Origin: Cricetomys ansorgei
Taxonomy: Eukaryota; Chordata; Mammalia; Rodentia; Nesomyidae
Assembly: GCA_026225945.1 (NCBI GenBank)
Contig: JAMJFZ010001868.1
Location: forward strand, 4,706,001 to 4,770,000
Length of the DNA stretch: 64,000 nucleotides
Direction: 5' to 3'
The first letter of the stretch is position 1; each line of letters begins with the position of its first letter. Positions 1 through 11,130 of this stretch are shown here, in pieces. The translations under genes and the position numbers were made by a program. The notes beneath the pieces are model-generated. The model saw only the letters and a list, made by a program, of their open reading frames with translations. It was not told where the DNA came from and did not search any database.

Positions 1-135
1 TGGAACCTGAATTGCAGTTTGTATAGCACTGACAAAAGGAGTTCTGTATAGACATATGTTTAAAATTGTGTGTGTATATGTATGTGCATATGTGCCTATA
101 TATTTATATGTATATTTATTTGGTATATTAACCAA

Positions 136-140
<5 letters not shown>

Positions 141-208
<68 letters not shown>
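141..208. repeat. (GA)n microsatellite
   Basis: An uninterrupted GA dinucleotide run of 68 bases. Its translation gives an Arg-Glu repeat frame that is not a gene. Length polymorphism is likely. Confidence 0.97.
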
Positions 209-210
<2 letters not shown>

Positions 211-1278
211 TCAACCAAATAACAACAACATCAACAGCAAATGTTTGTATGTTAATCTAAAGGAAAAAATTCCAAATGCCAGAATGGATAGTGGAACATA
301 TGATGAAGACTTAGAGTAACTTCTTAGCTAATTGTATTAGGATTGAGAACAAATCTGTTCTGTTTGGAGCTTGGAAATCTCTTCCCAAACTCAGGCTGAG
401 ATGTCTTGGATGCAACAATTTATGGTTCTGTTGCCGGTTTTTAGTCTCGTCATTTTTCTCTTTCCTTTAAAGAGTTATTTTCAGGAAGAGCTCAGCCCTT
501 GCTTTAGAGGACCACAGGGGGATATAAAGCACTCTTCGGACTAAAAGAGAGAACGCAATTGAAGAGCAGATGTTGACGGGAGGGAATGCCAGTTGTCAAC
601 GATTTATAGAAATTACAATGAACTTATGAGAGCCAGGGGAGAAATGACAGATTGAGGACACCAGAAGCTGCTGCTACCGGTTGTACTACAATCGGCAAAC
701 CACAAGGAAACCAAGTGATGTTATTTTCCCATAAAAAGTGTCTTCTATAGTCCGCCATCACTGTGCATTCAAGAGCAGAATGTTTCCACAGGGGGTTTCA
801 AGCCATGGGGCCTGAGGCAGTGTTTCTGGTGCATGTGTTGGACTGAAGAAACAAGGGACCCAGGGTAAAGACTCAGGATGCAGCTTGGGAAAGAGTCAGT
901 TTGAATGCGAATGTAGTGTGTGCCAGATCCAGCAGACAGCCCTGAGACAGAAATACAGAGTCTGTGTAGCCTTGAAGCAAGGGCAAATCTTTTACAGACT
1001 CGAATCTGTCAGTTACTGGCTTTGGGTTTTCATGGTTGTGGATATGGAATGGAGCAAGAAGGAAGGCGCTATAATCTTCCTAGCAAGGCACCTCCTGCTG
1101 CTGAGTACATTCTCCAGAGAGATGTGCAGCTGTTAGTAGCTAACAATGAAAATGAGAACAGGGCTGGGTATTAGAGGTATTTACTACAGCTTTCCAAATA
1201 ATAAATGTTGATATTTCTTGAGAAAGAAAAGAGCACCAGAGGTTCCTCATCTTGTCCTAAAAGTCATCGAAGAATTGA

Positions 1279-1280
<2 letters not shown>
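209..1280. other. Unique sequence, no gene recognised
   Basis: No repeat family or known gene seen. Between about 885 and 1174 two overlapping plus-strand frames of 83-84 codons are open, but their peptides match nothing I know and show no domain, so I treat them as chance frames. Confidence 0.5.

Positions 1281-1332
<52 letters not shown>
1281..1332. repeat. (AT)n microsatellite
   Basis: Pure AT alternation of 52 bases. It is self-complementary and so can extrude a cruciform. Confidence 0.97.
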
Positions 1333-1337
<5 letters not shown>

Positions 1338-1437
1338 TTAGGTTTTTATAGTTTCTTTTGCAGATTGAGATATTTGTGGAGGCATCTCTCTGTCATAGAG
1401 AGTGAGAATCACAGCTCTCCTGGGAGGTTGATTTATA

Positions 1438-1500
1438 CACACATATACACACACCTACACATACACACACAAAAAAAATATATATATATATGTATGCATG
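1438..1500. repeat. Degenerate CA/TA-rich simple repeat
   Basis: Interrupted ACAC/ATAC units, a short A run and a short TA run ending in TGTATGCATG. It lies between two longer AT tracts and probably belongs to the same low-complexity block. Confidence 0.8.
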
Positions 1501-1533
1501 TATACATAGATACATACACACACCACTCTCTCA

Positions 1534-1536
<3 letters not shown>

Positions 1537-1585
<49 letters not shown>
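1537..1585. repeat. (TA)n microsatellite
   Basis: Pure TA alternation of about 49 bases, preceded by CTCTCTCACAC. It is the second long AT tract within 300 bp. Confidence 0.97.
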
Positions 1586-1589
<4 letters not shown>

Positions 1590-2514
1590 TGAATATACCA
1601 GGATATATCAGATGAATCACAAGGACGCTTCCTCTAAATCATTTGGCTTAACTTAAATCAATAGATATTATCATTTGTGAAAGGAATACATTTAGAACTA
1701 CTTAGGTTTGTTCTATTTGAATTTGTCCACATCATACACTTGGCATTTTTAATTGTAGTTAACATTTTGTGAAGAGTTGTATGGTAACATATACCACTGC
1801 CTCTCTGTGAACCATAAAAAATCCCAACTGAAGAACAAAAGATGCAAAGAAGAGGATAGTTATTGTTTGCCTAGATTGTTATTGTTTTCCAGTAATTAAT
1901 TATTTGCATGTCAGTATTATTTCTGGTATTTTCTAGTTTCTTTTATTACTGTTTTCCTTACCTGCCTATACCACTAGATTAGTGCATACACTTATTTATC
2001 TTGCTCACTATCACACGTCTATTTCACAGAAGAGTGGTATGTACCACCAGAAGAGCATTGTTTTCTGATACCTCATTGGCTCAACAAATACATTCTTAGC
2101 CAATCTCAAGTGGAAACTACCACCTAGAGTGTAAGACAAAAATACTCAGCTGCATACTTGGGAAAGTTTCACTCTCAAAGAGTAGATGAATTCTTTAGCC
2201 AGAATGTGGTTCTGTAAGCAGGAAAATAGCAGCAGGACAATGGGGAGTAGAGGAAAAGAAACAGGGGGTGGTGGTATTTTCCCTCCTAAGTCAAACAGAA
2301 TGACATGCAGTCAAATTGTCCTCAATTTTAGTGTTTATATCAGTGGATAATTTCTAGTCTTTGGACAGTTATTAGACATGGATGAACGTAGATGTGCTGA
2401 TTGGATTTTTTTGTTGTTGTTTGCATTTTGTCATTTCACATAAGCTAGAGACGTCTGGGAAAAGGGAAACTCATCTAAATAATTATCTCCATCAGAATAG
2501 CCTGTAGGCATGTC
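1586..2514. other. Unique AT-rich sequence
   Basis: No gene or repeat family recognised on either strand. Confidence 0.5.
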
Positions 2515-2812
2515 TGGAGGAGTATTTTTTAAAAATTAGAGATTGATGTGGGAGGACCCAACCCACAATGGGAGGTGCCATCCCTAGGTGGATGGTCATG
2601 GGTTGTAAAAGGAAACAAACTGCATGCAAAAAAAGCAAGCCAGTAAGCAGCAGTTCTCCATGGTCTTTGCTCACATTCCTGTGACTGCCTTGAGTTCCTG
2701 CCCTGATTTCCCTCAATGATGGACAGCGCCATGTAGAACAAAATAAACCCTTGGACCCCAGAGTTATATTTAGTTTTATATATTAGTTTCATAGCAACTG
2801 AAATCAAAGACA
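2515..2812 (+). mobile_element. Rodent MaLR-type LTR fragment (ORR1/MT-like)
   Basis: The order of blocks is that of rodent MaLR LTRs: a GTGGGAGG...CCCA block, CAAGCCAGTAAGCAGCA, GTTCCTGCCCTGATTTCCCTC, a polyadenylation signal (AATAAACCC near 2741), and a terminus resembling CATAGCAACTG...AAGACA near 2811. The 5' part is missing. The exact subfamily is uncertain. Confidence 0.65.
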
Positions 2813-3536
2813 AATAATAGCCCTGTGAGTCTCTGTGGGCATCTTTTTAAAGGGCAAATGGAAACCTACACTTTCTATATCTACTTTTTTGACCAGTTGT
2901 AGTTTTCTATAATGGTCTCTTGTTGCAAGGAGAAGCTTCTTTGAAGGAGGGTTAGAACTACACTAATTGTGAGTATGTGGATATGAATTTAGAACACAGG
3001 AGTTATGCTGGTTGAATAGAAAGACAGTAGGAAGTTCATTTTTAAGGTCTGTGATCGAACCATATCTGGGTAGTTGGCTAGATTTTCAGTACCAGGTATG
3101 CTTTTCTGTTGAGCAGGCCCCAGTTGTTGGTTACTGATCAAATATGAGTACTACTATTATAGCTTTAAGGCTATCTTGCCATGGTGGTCATTGTTGTATT
3201 TCATAGGCATTGAAGCTGGGTAGAACTAGCAATTGCTTCCCTCCTTTGACAGCTTTCCTATCACTATCTGGTAGGAGGCTTTTAGGTCAGATCCAGCTCA
3301 AATCCTCCAGTTTCTTTGTCTAAAGTACATAGCGTCTTCAGCAGTGGGACTTACTTTCAACCTCTGGGAGGCAACCAAGTGTGGCAGCAGCAGCCTTTTT
3401 TGTTTTGGGCGTCTCCTGGGCTACCCTGACCAACACTTGAAAGGATGTTTCTCATGCCCGATAGTGGGGTTTCTGTTAGTCTATGGCTGTTGAGGATGGA
3501 TATTGTCAGCCCAAGTAATATAACTTCATTTAAGAT
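2813..3536. other. Unique sequence
   Basis: No gene or repeat family recognised. A 65-codon minus-strand frame starting in the neighbouring GT repeat is an artefact of that repeat. Confidence 0.5.
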
Positions 3537-3551
3537 GTGTGTGTGTGTGTG

Positions 3552-3590
<39 letters not shown>
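3537..3590. repeat. (GT)n microsatellite
   Basis: GT alternation of about 54 bases with one CA interruption near 3552. Potential Z-DNA former. Confidence 0.97.
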
Positions 3591-3592
<2 letters not shown>

Positions 3593-4435
3593 AATGTTGT
3601 ATTTAAATGATTATTTCATGTCATGTGAGAATGGATTTTGAGTTCATGTTTGATTCATGATTAGGTGACTTTTAACAAGGCACTTATGCCCTTCCCCCAA
3701 ATTAACACATTCTTAAGTGGAACTGTGCTTTCCTAATTTATATCATATTCCTCAATACACAGGCCAGCAAATTCCCCAGACATTTTCTGAAGACAAGTGC
3801 CTTTTCAAGTACTGCTTAATGAACTCATCTAATGTAACTCTTTTTATCTTTTGAATTTTTAAATAGGTCAACTTTGGAAAATAAATGAAGTATTGTCATC
3901 TGGTCTGGAGGATATTGTCATTTCCTGCTGATATCACCACTTCCATGTGCATGTTTACCCTGTATATTTAAATGCCTCAGTGTAACATTCATACATGTTT
4001 AATGAATTACACAGGTGAGTTCATTAGCAAGCCATTTAGACACCATATCAGCTCAATAAAGTGGTCTGCTCTGTAGCTTCAATTTCTGTGCTATTCCATT
4101 TACTTGTTCTGGAACATACAATGCTGACATCAGCCTTTCTTGTGAGAATAATTGTAAGTGATTCTAACACGCAAATACGTCTTCACTATGTGCACATTAA
4201 CAAAGGCAATTCCAGACATATGAAGCACCTGTCAGCTGATGGTTTATTTTTCTCCAGAAAGACTTAATGTTCTTCTTACAGTTCAGTCAGATGAATGAAA
4301 AATCTTTCGCATAAAAGCCAATGAGCCTCAGGCTGAAATAGTAGTTTGTATTGACTACTTTTCTCTTCATAAAGCCAAGAAACAGTGACCCATCGGTCAC
4401 GTTCTACTAATTGAGATTTTACTAGATTCATTGAA
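3591..4435. other. Unique AT-rich sequence
   Basis: No gene or repeat recognised. A 68-codon plus-strand frame at 4061-4267 has no recognisable domain. Confidence 0.5.
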
Positions 4436-4628
4436 TACTGTCTCTAGAGTCTGGTGTTTGACTCCTGTCTCTGTTAGAAGTGTCTCCCATGATTATCAGA
4501 GTAAACTTGGGCACATTAAGTTTCTGTGCCTCAGTTATCTCTTTTGTCAATAGTAATAATAGTAATAACTAGCCCAAAGACTTGTTGCAAGCTTCAATAC
4601 ATTAGTAAATATTAAGTTTTCAGTATAG
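4436..4628 (+). mobile_element. MIR SINE
   Basis: Ancient mammalian tRNA-derived SINE. Blocks match the MIR consensus in order: TAGAGTCTGG...GACTCCTG, then AACTTGGGCACATTAAG, then TCTGTGCCTCAGTTATCTC (the conserved MIR core), then AATAGTAATAATAGTAATAA, and GTTGCAAG...CAATACATTAGTAAA. It is nearly complete. Confidence 0.85.
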
Positions 4629-5389
4629 CTGTGCTGTGTATTTATACTTCTCTTTATTGTTTTTGTTTATTCTTAAAATACCATAGATTATCTACTGACT
4701 TATGTCCTATCTCTAATTTTTTATACCTATGTGAAGCTCTAACTCCTAATCTGATTTCATTTGAACTTAGAAGCACAGGAAGGTAAATAAGGATAAGTGA
4801 GTTCTTAAGAGTGGTCCCTAATTTGGTATGATTAGGGTCTTATAGCAAGAGCAAAGGTACCTATACACATGTGTGGCCATGTGTGGACAGAGTCCTGTGA
4901 TAACTGTTAGTCAGTACGAGAATCCTTGCAAGACACCAAAGTTGTTGACTCTTTTATTTTAGACTTTTGGAACTGTGAGAAAATATCATTTTGTTGATTA
5001 AAGTGTGCATGAGGATATTTTGCTGTTTCATTCTAGCCAACTAATATATCAGATCTATTTTGAAGGCTCATGCTTCCTTGCATACAGAAGTAGAATTTTC
5101 TTTCAGAAATGTTATTTATATTTACAAAAACAAAATAAAACATAGGCACTAACATAAGTGTATTACCATGATTTGATATGCATATTCTATCACTTAAGTT
5201 CTGTTTCCTCAAATAACCATAGTAGGCAATTAGGTTATTAAAAGTTAGAATTTTTTCCACAGGGATAATTGACCTGGTATAATCACTTAAGTAGTTTTGG
5301 AAAGCGCATTCATAGGATTTCAGGTACATATGATATAGCATTTAAAAATGAGTCTATTATTCCAATTTGTCTATATTTTATTGTATATT
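4629..5389. other. Unique AT-rich sequence
   Basis: No gene or repeat recognised. A 102-codon minus-strand frame (5033-5341) has no recognisable domain and lies in AT-rich sequence. Confidence 0.5.
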
Positions 5390-5580
5390 TTCTTTTTTGT
5401 TCATAATAATGTTTTATTTAATTAAAATATAACTACATTATTTTCACCCCGCTATCCCATCCTCCTATCCTTCTCATGTCTATCCCCTGCCTCCACTTTC
5501 CTAAAATGAGTGAGCTCCTCTTCTTTAACCCATTGTAGACGTACAACTTTCTGAATATGTACAGTGTTGTAATGGCTGTT
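5390..5580 (-). mobile_element. LINE-1 (Lx-type) 3' end, antisense
   Basis: On the plus strand a T-rich/AAAATATAACTACATTA block is followed by pyrimidine-rich CCCATCCTCCTATCC...CTCTTCTTTAA. This is the mirror of the purine-rich GGAGGGAGG plus A-tail ends of rodent Lx L1 elements. Only the 3' tip is present and it is diverged. Confidence 0.5.
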
Positions 5581-6499
5581 GGTGGTCCAGAAGTTGGAGG
5601 TGTGGGAGAATGGTGGTGGAGGGGAACAATAAGGAGGTATATAGTCTCACACAGACAACATTTGTTTTTTAACTCTGAGACAACTAATAAAACATGAGAA
5701 TGGAGAATAGCTAAAATATATTGCCTATTCTGAAACTACAAAGGACAGGTTTGAAATGTTCTTCCTGTGTCTACAAATCATCCTGCATGTGTATGTGTTA
5801 TCTTTGTCCAGAAGGCCCCTTTTAGTAGGACCATAGTCACAAGACTGAGGCTCATCCATTTGTTTCTTTAACAAATTTGTACATCTGACTCATCTGTTTG
5901 AGTTTGGCAATGAACTCAATGAATTGGGGATTACAATAAAACGGATAAAAATAAATCCTACTAATTCTGTTAAAGATTAGAATATAATTTTGCCTGTTTT
6001 TATAAAAGATATTAATATTATTTCTTAGTAATCATATATGGAAGATACAGATAAGGTGAATGAGGTGATCAAAAGATAAGAACAATGATTTGATCAATTC
6101 TATCACTCTTCTCAGCAACTTCTGGGATTAAAAAGTAGTTTATTTTTCCCCCTTCTCTGTATCCTTCTTTCTGTGTTGGGCAGCAAGACACACAGATGAT
6201 CTGTAGAAATCAATAGGACTAGGTATAGAAGGTACTTTAAGTATTTGTTGAGTGATTTCTTGAAATTCTGAAAACATGGTAAACTGAATACTTACAAGTA
6301 ATCAATAGAATTGAATCTTCATGCTCAGTTATGGACACATTATAATTATTGAAAGATGATTGACTCAATAAAAATTTCCTACATTATTAAAATGTAAACA
6401 TTGTCATTTCAATGATTATAGGCTAAAAGAGAGACACTATCCTTCTGTTTACAGATTTTCCCCAAATATTCACTATCTAGCCTTATTCACCCTGATGTT
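5581..6499. other. Unique AT-rich sequence
   Basis: No gene or repeat recognised with confidence. Confidence 0.5.
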
Positions 6500-6790
6500 T
6501 TTAGCAACACAAGAAGCCATCATTGATTCCTCTTCCTTCCATCTCTCACACCAAATCCATAACTCAAACTTGTGATTTCTACCTCACAACCTCAGAATAC
6601 ACATTGAATGGCAGTATATTCTAATCCTATCTTCACATCCATTAGCCGCAACACAGGTCACTGCTGTGTCTTTCAGTGTTATTTTCTTAACTGAAGTCTG
6701 AAATAGGCATTTCACACCTGGTTACTTTTTATCCTGTTACTCACTATTCTTCATTGCATTCTTTATAGTGCTTGTTACGGTCTTAAATAT
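6500..6790 (+). mobile_element. LINE-2 fragment
   Basis: The run ATTGATTCCTCTTCC...CCATCTCTCACACCAAATCC...TTCTACCTCACAACC...CATCCATTAGCCGCAACACAGGTCACTG follows the pyrimidine-rich 3' part of L2 (the segment reading TTGATTCCTCT...CACATCCAATCCATC...TCTACCTTCAAAAT in the consensus). It is highly diverged, as expected for L2 in rodents. Confidence 0.55.
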
Positions 6791-8239
6791 GTCATGTTGT
6801 ATAATGGCCATTCAAAATGCAGTGTTGAAATGAATAAATGTTCAAATAATAAGACAATTCTGACAATAGGAGAAAGATTTTGAGATTGAGTAGAGGGATG
6901 ATAGATCAAATAACTCAGTTTTGATGGAGCAGTCTTGCAACAATAGAACTGGAGATCAGCGACCGGTTTGAAGAATTTTGCAGCAATGCACACAGGAAAT
7001 GTGGACGGCTAAAGTAATGACGTGCCAGTGTATGCAGGTGAATGTGAGATATTTATGAGGCAAGATTGCTTGACTGAAATTATTACACATAGGTAAATTA
7101 GAAAGAAGGAAGAAATTGGGAAATCTAGGTGATTGGCTAAGGGACTAAGTAGGGCTGGTAACTGTGAGAAGGAAGACCAGACAGGGAGTATTAAGGGTAA
7201 GGATAATTAATAGGGTCATTAATCTCTGAAATACTTCTAGACTATTCTGTTAAAAATATTGGAAACCTGTTGGAACTAGCAGTTCCGAATATAAATAGAA
7301 TAACATGAGAGTGGCTTCTTTGTGCACTATATGCTTTAATTTGCATATGAAATCAGGTCAACCAAGAAAAGAATGAAATGTGAAATCTTGAAGAATTTCT
7401 TTAAGGACTGAGATGGAGGTTTAGAAAAGGATACTGGACCTGAGCTTTCTTCCAACACATTATTCCTTTCTAAACACACCTTGTTCATTCACCTTGAACA
7501 TTCCTCAACATGTCCTGTATTGCCTTACATCACACATGCATACAGTCTCCTACTGAGGACAGTTTCTCTCTATTTTTTTTAATTTATTTTTTTCTCTCTG
7601 TTTTTTTTTAATATACTTTGTGAATATTTTAGTATAAACTTTTGAACTTTCTCAAACAGACTTTTCTTAGACTGTTTTCTGTGAGAGAAAACACATTTTT
7701 TGGTGTATTGCAAGATACCAATTAATATTTAATGAGTAGGTCTGTGCTAGACTACACGGATCTCACTGATTCTTCCCTCTTTCTTGTATTATGACCCTTT
7801 GACACATGCCTTACAATGCCTTCCTCACCAGATTCTGGGCTCAACCATGTGGCTGTCTTTGGTCAGTATTAGGTGGAGGAAATGTGCCTAATTCTCAAGG
7901 GAGACTTTGCATATTTCTTTGTTCTCCTTTGTTTCTGTGACGCTTCTGAGAATGACATGCCTGACTTTGCCACTAATAACAGGAAAAAGTTATGGAAAAT
8001 TTTGAGCCACTCGAATGCATCTGGTATAGAGACTGGATCTTCAAGCTTGATCTCATATGCCACTGAAATTGCTTTGTAATGCGCTGATGACAGCGAATCT
8101 ATTTCCCGAATATAAAGTAAGTTAGTTTCAAAGATATTTGATAAATACTTGTTCTTATCCTTTCTTCTTTGATACTACTTTAAACTTGCTCTTCTGTTTG
8201 CCTCTCTATCTATAGGCATCTTTTTCTACTGTTTTACCA
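6791..8239. other. Unique AT-rich sequence
   Basis: No gene recognised. 7440-7540 (CCTTGTTCATTCACC...CATTCCTCAACATG) faintly resembles another L2 segment but is too diverged to call. Opposed 64-68-codon frames at 7869-8079 mirror one another and show no domain. Confidence 0.45.
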
Positions 8240-8833
8240 TTATGAAATTGTGATTCAAAAAGAAGATGTGTGTGTGTGTGTGTGTGTGTGTGTTTCAGTG
8301 AGTTTCGTGAGATACATATGCAATGAAAACATTAGTACAATCAAGACAATCAACACATCTACTACCCCTATTATTCCTGCCTGCATTAGCTTGTTTGTGG
8401 TAAGAGCTGGCCCTCTAACACATTTTTATGTGCTTGATATAGCACTGCTAATGTCAGAAACTATGTTTTAAAGACAGGTTTCTAGAATTTATCCATCTAG
8501 CATAACTTACTACACCAAATAAGTAGTAATTTCCCATTTCTTGTCCCCTTGTTCTTATATAAAATCACCATATAAGTAAACTTAGGTGCCATTTGTCCTT
8601 CTGTAACTGGATTACTGCACTTAGCTTATTTATATTGTTATATGTGGTAGAATTCCTATGTATGATTTTTGGGCTGAGTAGCATAAGTATGCTTATTAGC
8701 ATTTTCTTCGTCCATTCATCTGCCAATGTATACTCAAAATGTTTCCACATCTTGGCCTTTGTGAATAATGCCACGCTGAATGTGTAAGTACAAATGTAAC
8801 TTCAAGAATTCAGCTGTATTTCTTTTTGCTACA
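8240..8833 (-). mobile_element. L1M 3' region, antisense
   Basis: Plus-strand order matches the reverse complement of ancient L1M 3'UTRs: GAGATACATATGCAATG, CAATCAAGACAATCAACACATCTA, GTGGTAAGAGC, ATTTATCCATCTAGCATAAC, CCATTTCTTGTCCCC, CACCATATAAGTAA, ATTTGTCCTTCTGTAACTGG...CACTTAGC, TCCATTCATCTGCC, TTGGCCTTTGTGAATAATGC. The two plus-strand frames here are shadows. Confidence 0.8.
8266..8293. repeat. (TG)n microsatellite
   Basis: Pure TG run of 28 bases inside the antisense L1M element. Confidence 0.95.
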
Positions 8834-9065
8834 CAGTAATCCTTGTATCTTCCTTGGAAGATTGGTTTCAGGACATGCTGAGATCCTAATAGACACTCAA
8901 GTTCCTTCTACAACATAGCATAGTATATGCATGTAACCTGCTATAATCTATGCAGCCCCTCCAATATAGCTTAAATCATTCTAGATTACTTATAACATTT
9001 AACATGTTATACATGTTAGGTAAGTGGGTGTTGTACTATGCAATTTAGGGAAAATAGTGATAAAG
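8834..9065 (+). mobile_element. MER2/Tigger-type DNA transposon fossil
   Basis: Starts with a CAGT terminus, then GGAAGATTGGTTTCAGGAC, ...GACACTCAAGTTCC, CATAGCATAGTATATGCATG, TAACCTGCTATAATCTATGCA, TTAAATCATTCTAGATTAC, TTATAACATTTAACATG, and GTTGTACTATGCAATTTAGG. This follows the MER2 consensus (pogo/Tigger-derived, eutherian) block by block. The 3' terminal inverted repeat is missing and the copy stops where the next LTR begins. Confidence 0.8.
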
Positions 9066-9605
9066 TTTTTGGTGCCAACTTGACTGGTTGGAAGGATGCC
9101 TAAAGAACAAATTTCTGAATGTCTGTGAGTCTCCAGATGTGATAAAGCTTTGGAGACCAGCGAATTAAGGTGTTCTGATTGTAAATGAAGGCTGCACTAT
9201 TTAAAATATTTGGAATTAAAAAAAGAAAGAAAGGAGAAACACTTTGTCTTGCTTTTGTTCTCTTTTCCCAAACGGCTGCATTTTTTTTGCTGATGTCACC
9301 CCTTATATAGCAGATTCCAAGTTTTTTAGACGTTAATGCAGAATTTTACTGGCCATCCTCCCTCCAGGGATATTTTCGGCTTAGGCCGTGTGCAGGGGCA
9401 GCACCATTAGATTCTGTCATTCTGAGGATTTTGCTTCTTGGTCTTGGCAGCTACTGAATGTGGTGGCTTTCTGGTAAGCTTATGGTGTTTATGGGACCAC
9501 TTGACCTATGTGATCATAGAGCCCATCTGATAAAGCTCTTTAAAACTTGTATTTATTCTACTTGTCTGAATAACCTAAATAACATCAGGGATAACGACAA
9601 GAAGA
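9066..9605 (+). mobile_element. ERVL LTR, MLT2-like
   Basis: Begins TTGGTGCCAACTTGACTGG, then AAGGATGCCTA, and TGTCTGTGAGTCTCCAGATGTG, the head of MLT2-class ERVL LTRs. Internal blocks (CAGCTACTGAATG..., GCCCATCTGATAAAGCTC) are weaker. Boundaries at the 3' side are approximate. Confidence 0.55.
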
Positions 9606-9787
9606 AAGCCTACATGTGCCAGAACAGATAATTCTTAAGGGCAGGTTGGTGTTATGTTTATCCCACTCTTAGTTGAATCTATGTACATAGAAATCCAACT
9701 GTATATCCGAAAATAATGTTACTAGATCATCTGTAACTGATTTTTGTAATTTAAAAATATTTTTAGCTATCTAAAAATGACTAATTT

Positions 9788-9900
9788 TTTATCTATCTCT
9801 TGATCTATCACCTATCTTCTACCTAAGATCTATCTATTATCCATTATCTATTATCTATCTATCTTCTATCTATCTATTTATTGTGTGTGTGTATTGTGTG
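9788..9900. repeat. Imperfect (ATCT)n tetranucleotide repeat grading into TG
   Basis: Repeated TATC/TATCTA units with interruptions between 9788 and 9880, followed by a short GTGTGT tract that leads into the adjoining SINE. Confidence 0.9.
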
Positions 9901-10093
9901 TTTGTCTATGTATCTGTGTGATACTATGAGCACATCTGTATGTAAGTGCCCGTGGAGGCACAAGAGAGTGTTGGATTTCTTGGAGCTGGAGTTATAGGCA
10001 GTTGTAGACTACTGGAAGAAGGTGCTTCGATCTGAACTCCAGTTATCCTGATTGAGCAGCAAGACCAATGAATTGTAGAGCAATCTCTCTGGT
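9901..10093 (-). mobile_element. B3-type (B2 superfamily) SINE, antisense
   Basis: Plus-strand blocks GTAAGTGCCCGTGGAGGCAC, TTGGAGCTGGAGTTATAGGC, AGTTGTAGACTACTGG, GATCTGAACTCCAG, and AGCAATCTCTCTGG are the reverse complement of a B3 SINE, ending in the tRNA-like head near 10093. Diverged and of moderate age. Confidence 0.8.
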
Positions 10094-10119
10094 ACCAAAT
10101 AATATTTGTAATTTTTGAG

Positions 10120-10690
10120 GATAAGTTTTTTTTCCAGAAAACATCAGGAGATAGATTCTGAACTTTGGTTTTGGTAATTACTTTTTGCTTATGTTTCCTA
10201 AAACATAGGCTATAGCAGCAAAAATCAACAAGTAAAACTTCACTAAAGTGACAAGCTCTACACAGTCAAGGCAACAACCAAGGAAGCGGAAGAGACAACT
10301 TGTAGAATAGGGGGGAGGGGGCACGAGCATTTTTGTAAAGGATATATATCTTAATGTTCAACGTATATAAGAAAACCATGAAACTCAATAGCAGAAAATC
10401 AAATAACCTCACTAAAAATGGGCAAAGGGCATGCACTGATAATTCTCTAGAAGACACATAGTGGTGATGAAAAAAGTGTATGAAAACATGCTTAAATCAG
10501 TATCTTTATCAGCAGTGAATTGCAAATAAAGCAGCAGTGAGCTTTCACTTTACATTTGTTAAGACATTAAAACAAGGCAGGAATATCAATGACAAAAGAC
10601 AATAGGTATTTTGAGATGTCTGTTTCTTAATAAAGATTGAAAGGGACTCTTAAATTTAAGGGAAAAATAGATAAACTTAGTGTCAAAGGA
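10120..10690 (+). pseudogene. LINE-1 ORF2 3' remnant (L1M-class)
   Basis: The nucleotide order follows the last part of L1 ORF2 in sense: GCAGCAAAAATCAACAAG, CTACACAGTCAAGGCAACAACC, GAAGAGACAACTTGTAGAAT, GAAACTCAATAGCAGAAAATC, AAAAATGGGCAAAGGGCATG, GAATTGCAAATAAAGCAGC. This is the segment encoding the region before the C-terminal cysteine motif of the reverse transcriptase polyprotein. It is broken by stops and frameshifts throughout. It abuts an oppositely oriented L1 3' end, so the two are separate insertions. Confidence 0.75.
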
Positions 10691-10724
10691 TGGGATTACT
10701 TCTTCAACACTCTAGGAACAAAAG

Positions 10725-11130
10725 TATTATTTTTTTCATTTTTATTAGTTCTTTGAGGTTGTCCTATAATATATTTTAATCATATTCATGCCCCTGTCCC
10801 CAGCCCTTTCCTGATCAATTCTCCATCCCTATATACCCAATTTTGTGTCCTCCTTAATGAGAAAAACCTATCAAGTACAGCTGATGCTGTCCACACTTGG
10901 ATGTGTGGCCTTCCTGAGGAGTATGGTTAAATCACCAGAAGCACACCCTTGAAGATCCTGACTCTCTACCAGCAGCTACCAGTGGCCAATAGCTGCTCCT
11001 TGGCAAAGGGAGGGTCTTCATGCCCAGCTCCTCTCTTCATGCTTTTTTTGTTGTTGCTGCCTGACTTGAGCTGTATAGGCATTGTGCATACTGTGTCAAT
11101 GGCTGTTCAGCTATGGAGGTGGGTACCGTT
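10725..11130 (-). mobile_element. LINE-1 (Lx/rodent) 3'UTR, antisense
   Basis: Plus strand reads as the reverse complement of a rodent L1 3' end: TTTTTATTAGTTCTTTGAGG, ATATATTTTAATCATATTCATGCCCC, a CCTTTCCTGATCAATTC-type pyrimidine block, TTTTGTGTCCTCC, CTTGGATGTGTGGCC, GAGTATGGTTAAATCACC, GCACACCCTTGAAGA, and CAATAGCTGCTCCTTGGC. The 92-codon frame inside (10949-11227) has no coding meaning. Confidence 0.75.

Noticed and set aside
56..319. 87-codon Arg-Glu-rich frame
   Set aside because: It is the translation of the (GA)n microsatellite at 141-208.
885..1174. Two overlapping frames of 83-84 codons
   Set aside because: Different registers of the same DNA, no domain, no splice signals, no recognisable homology.
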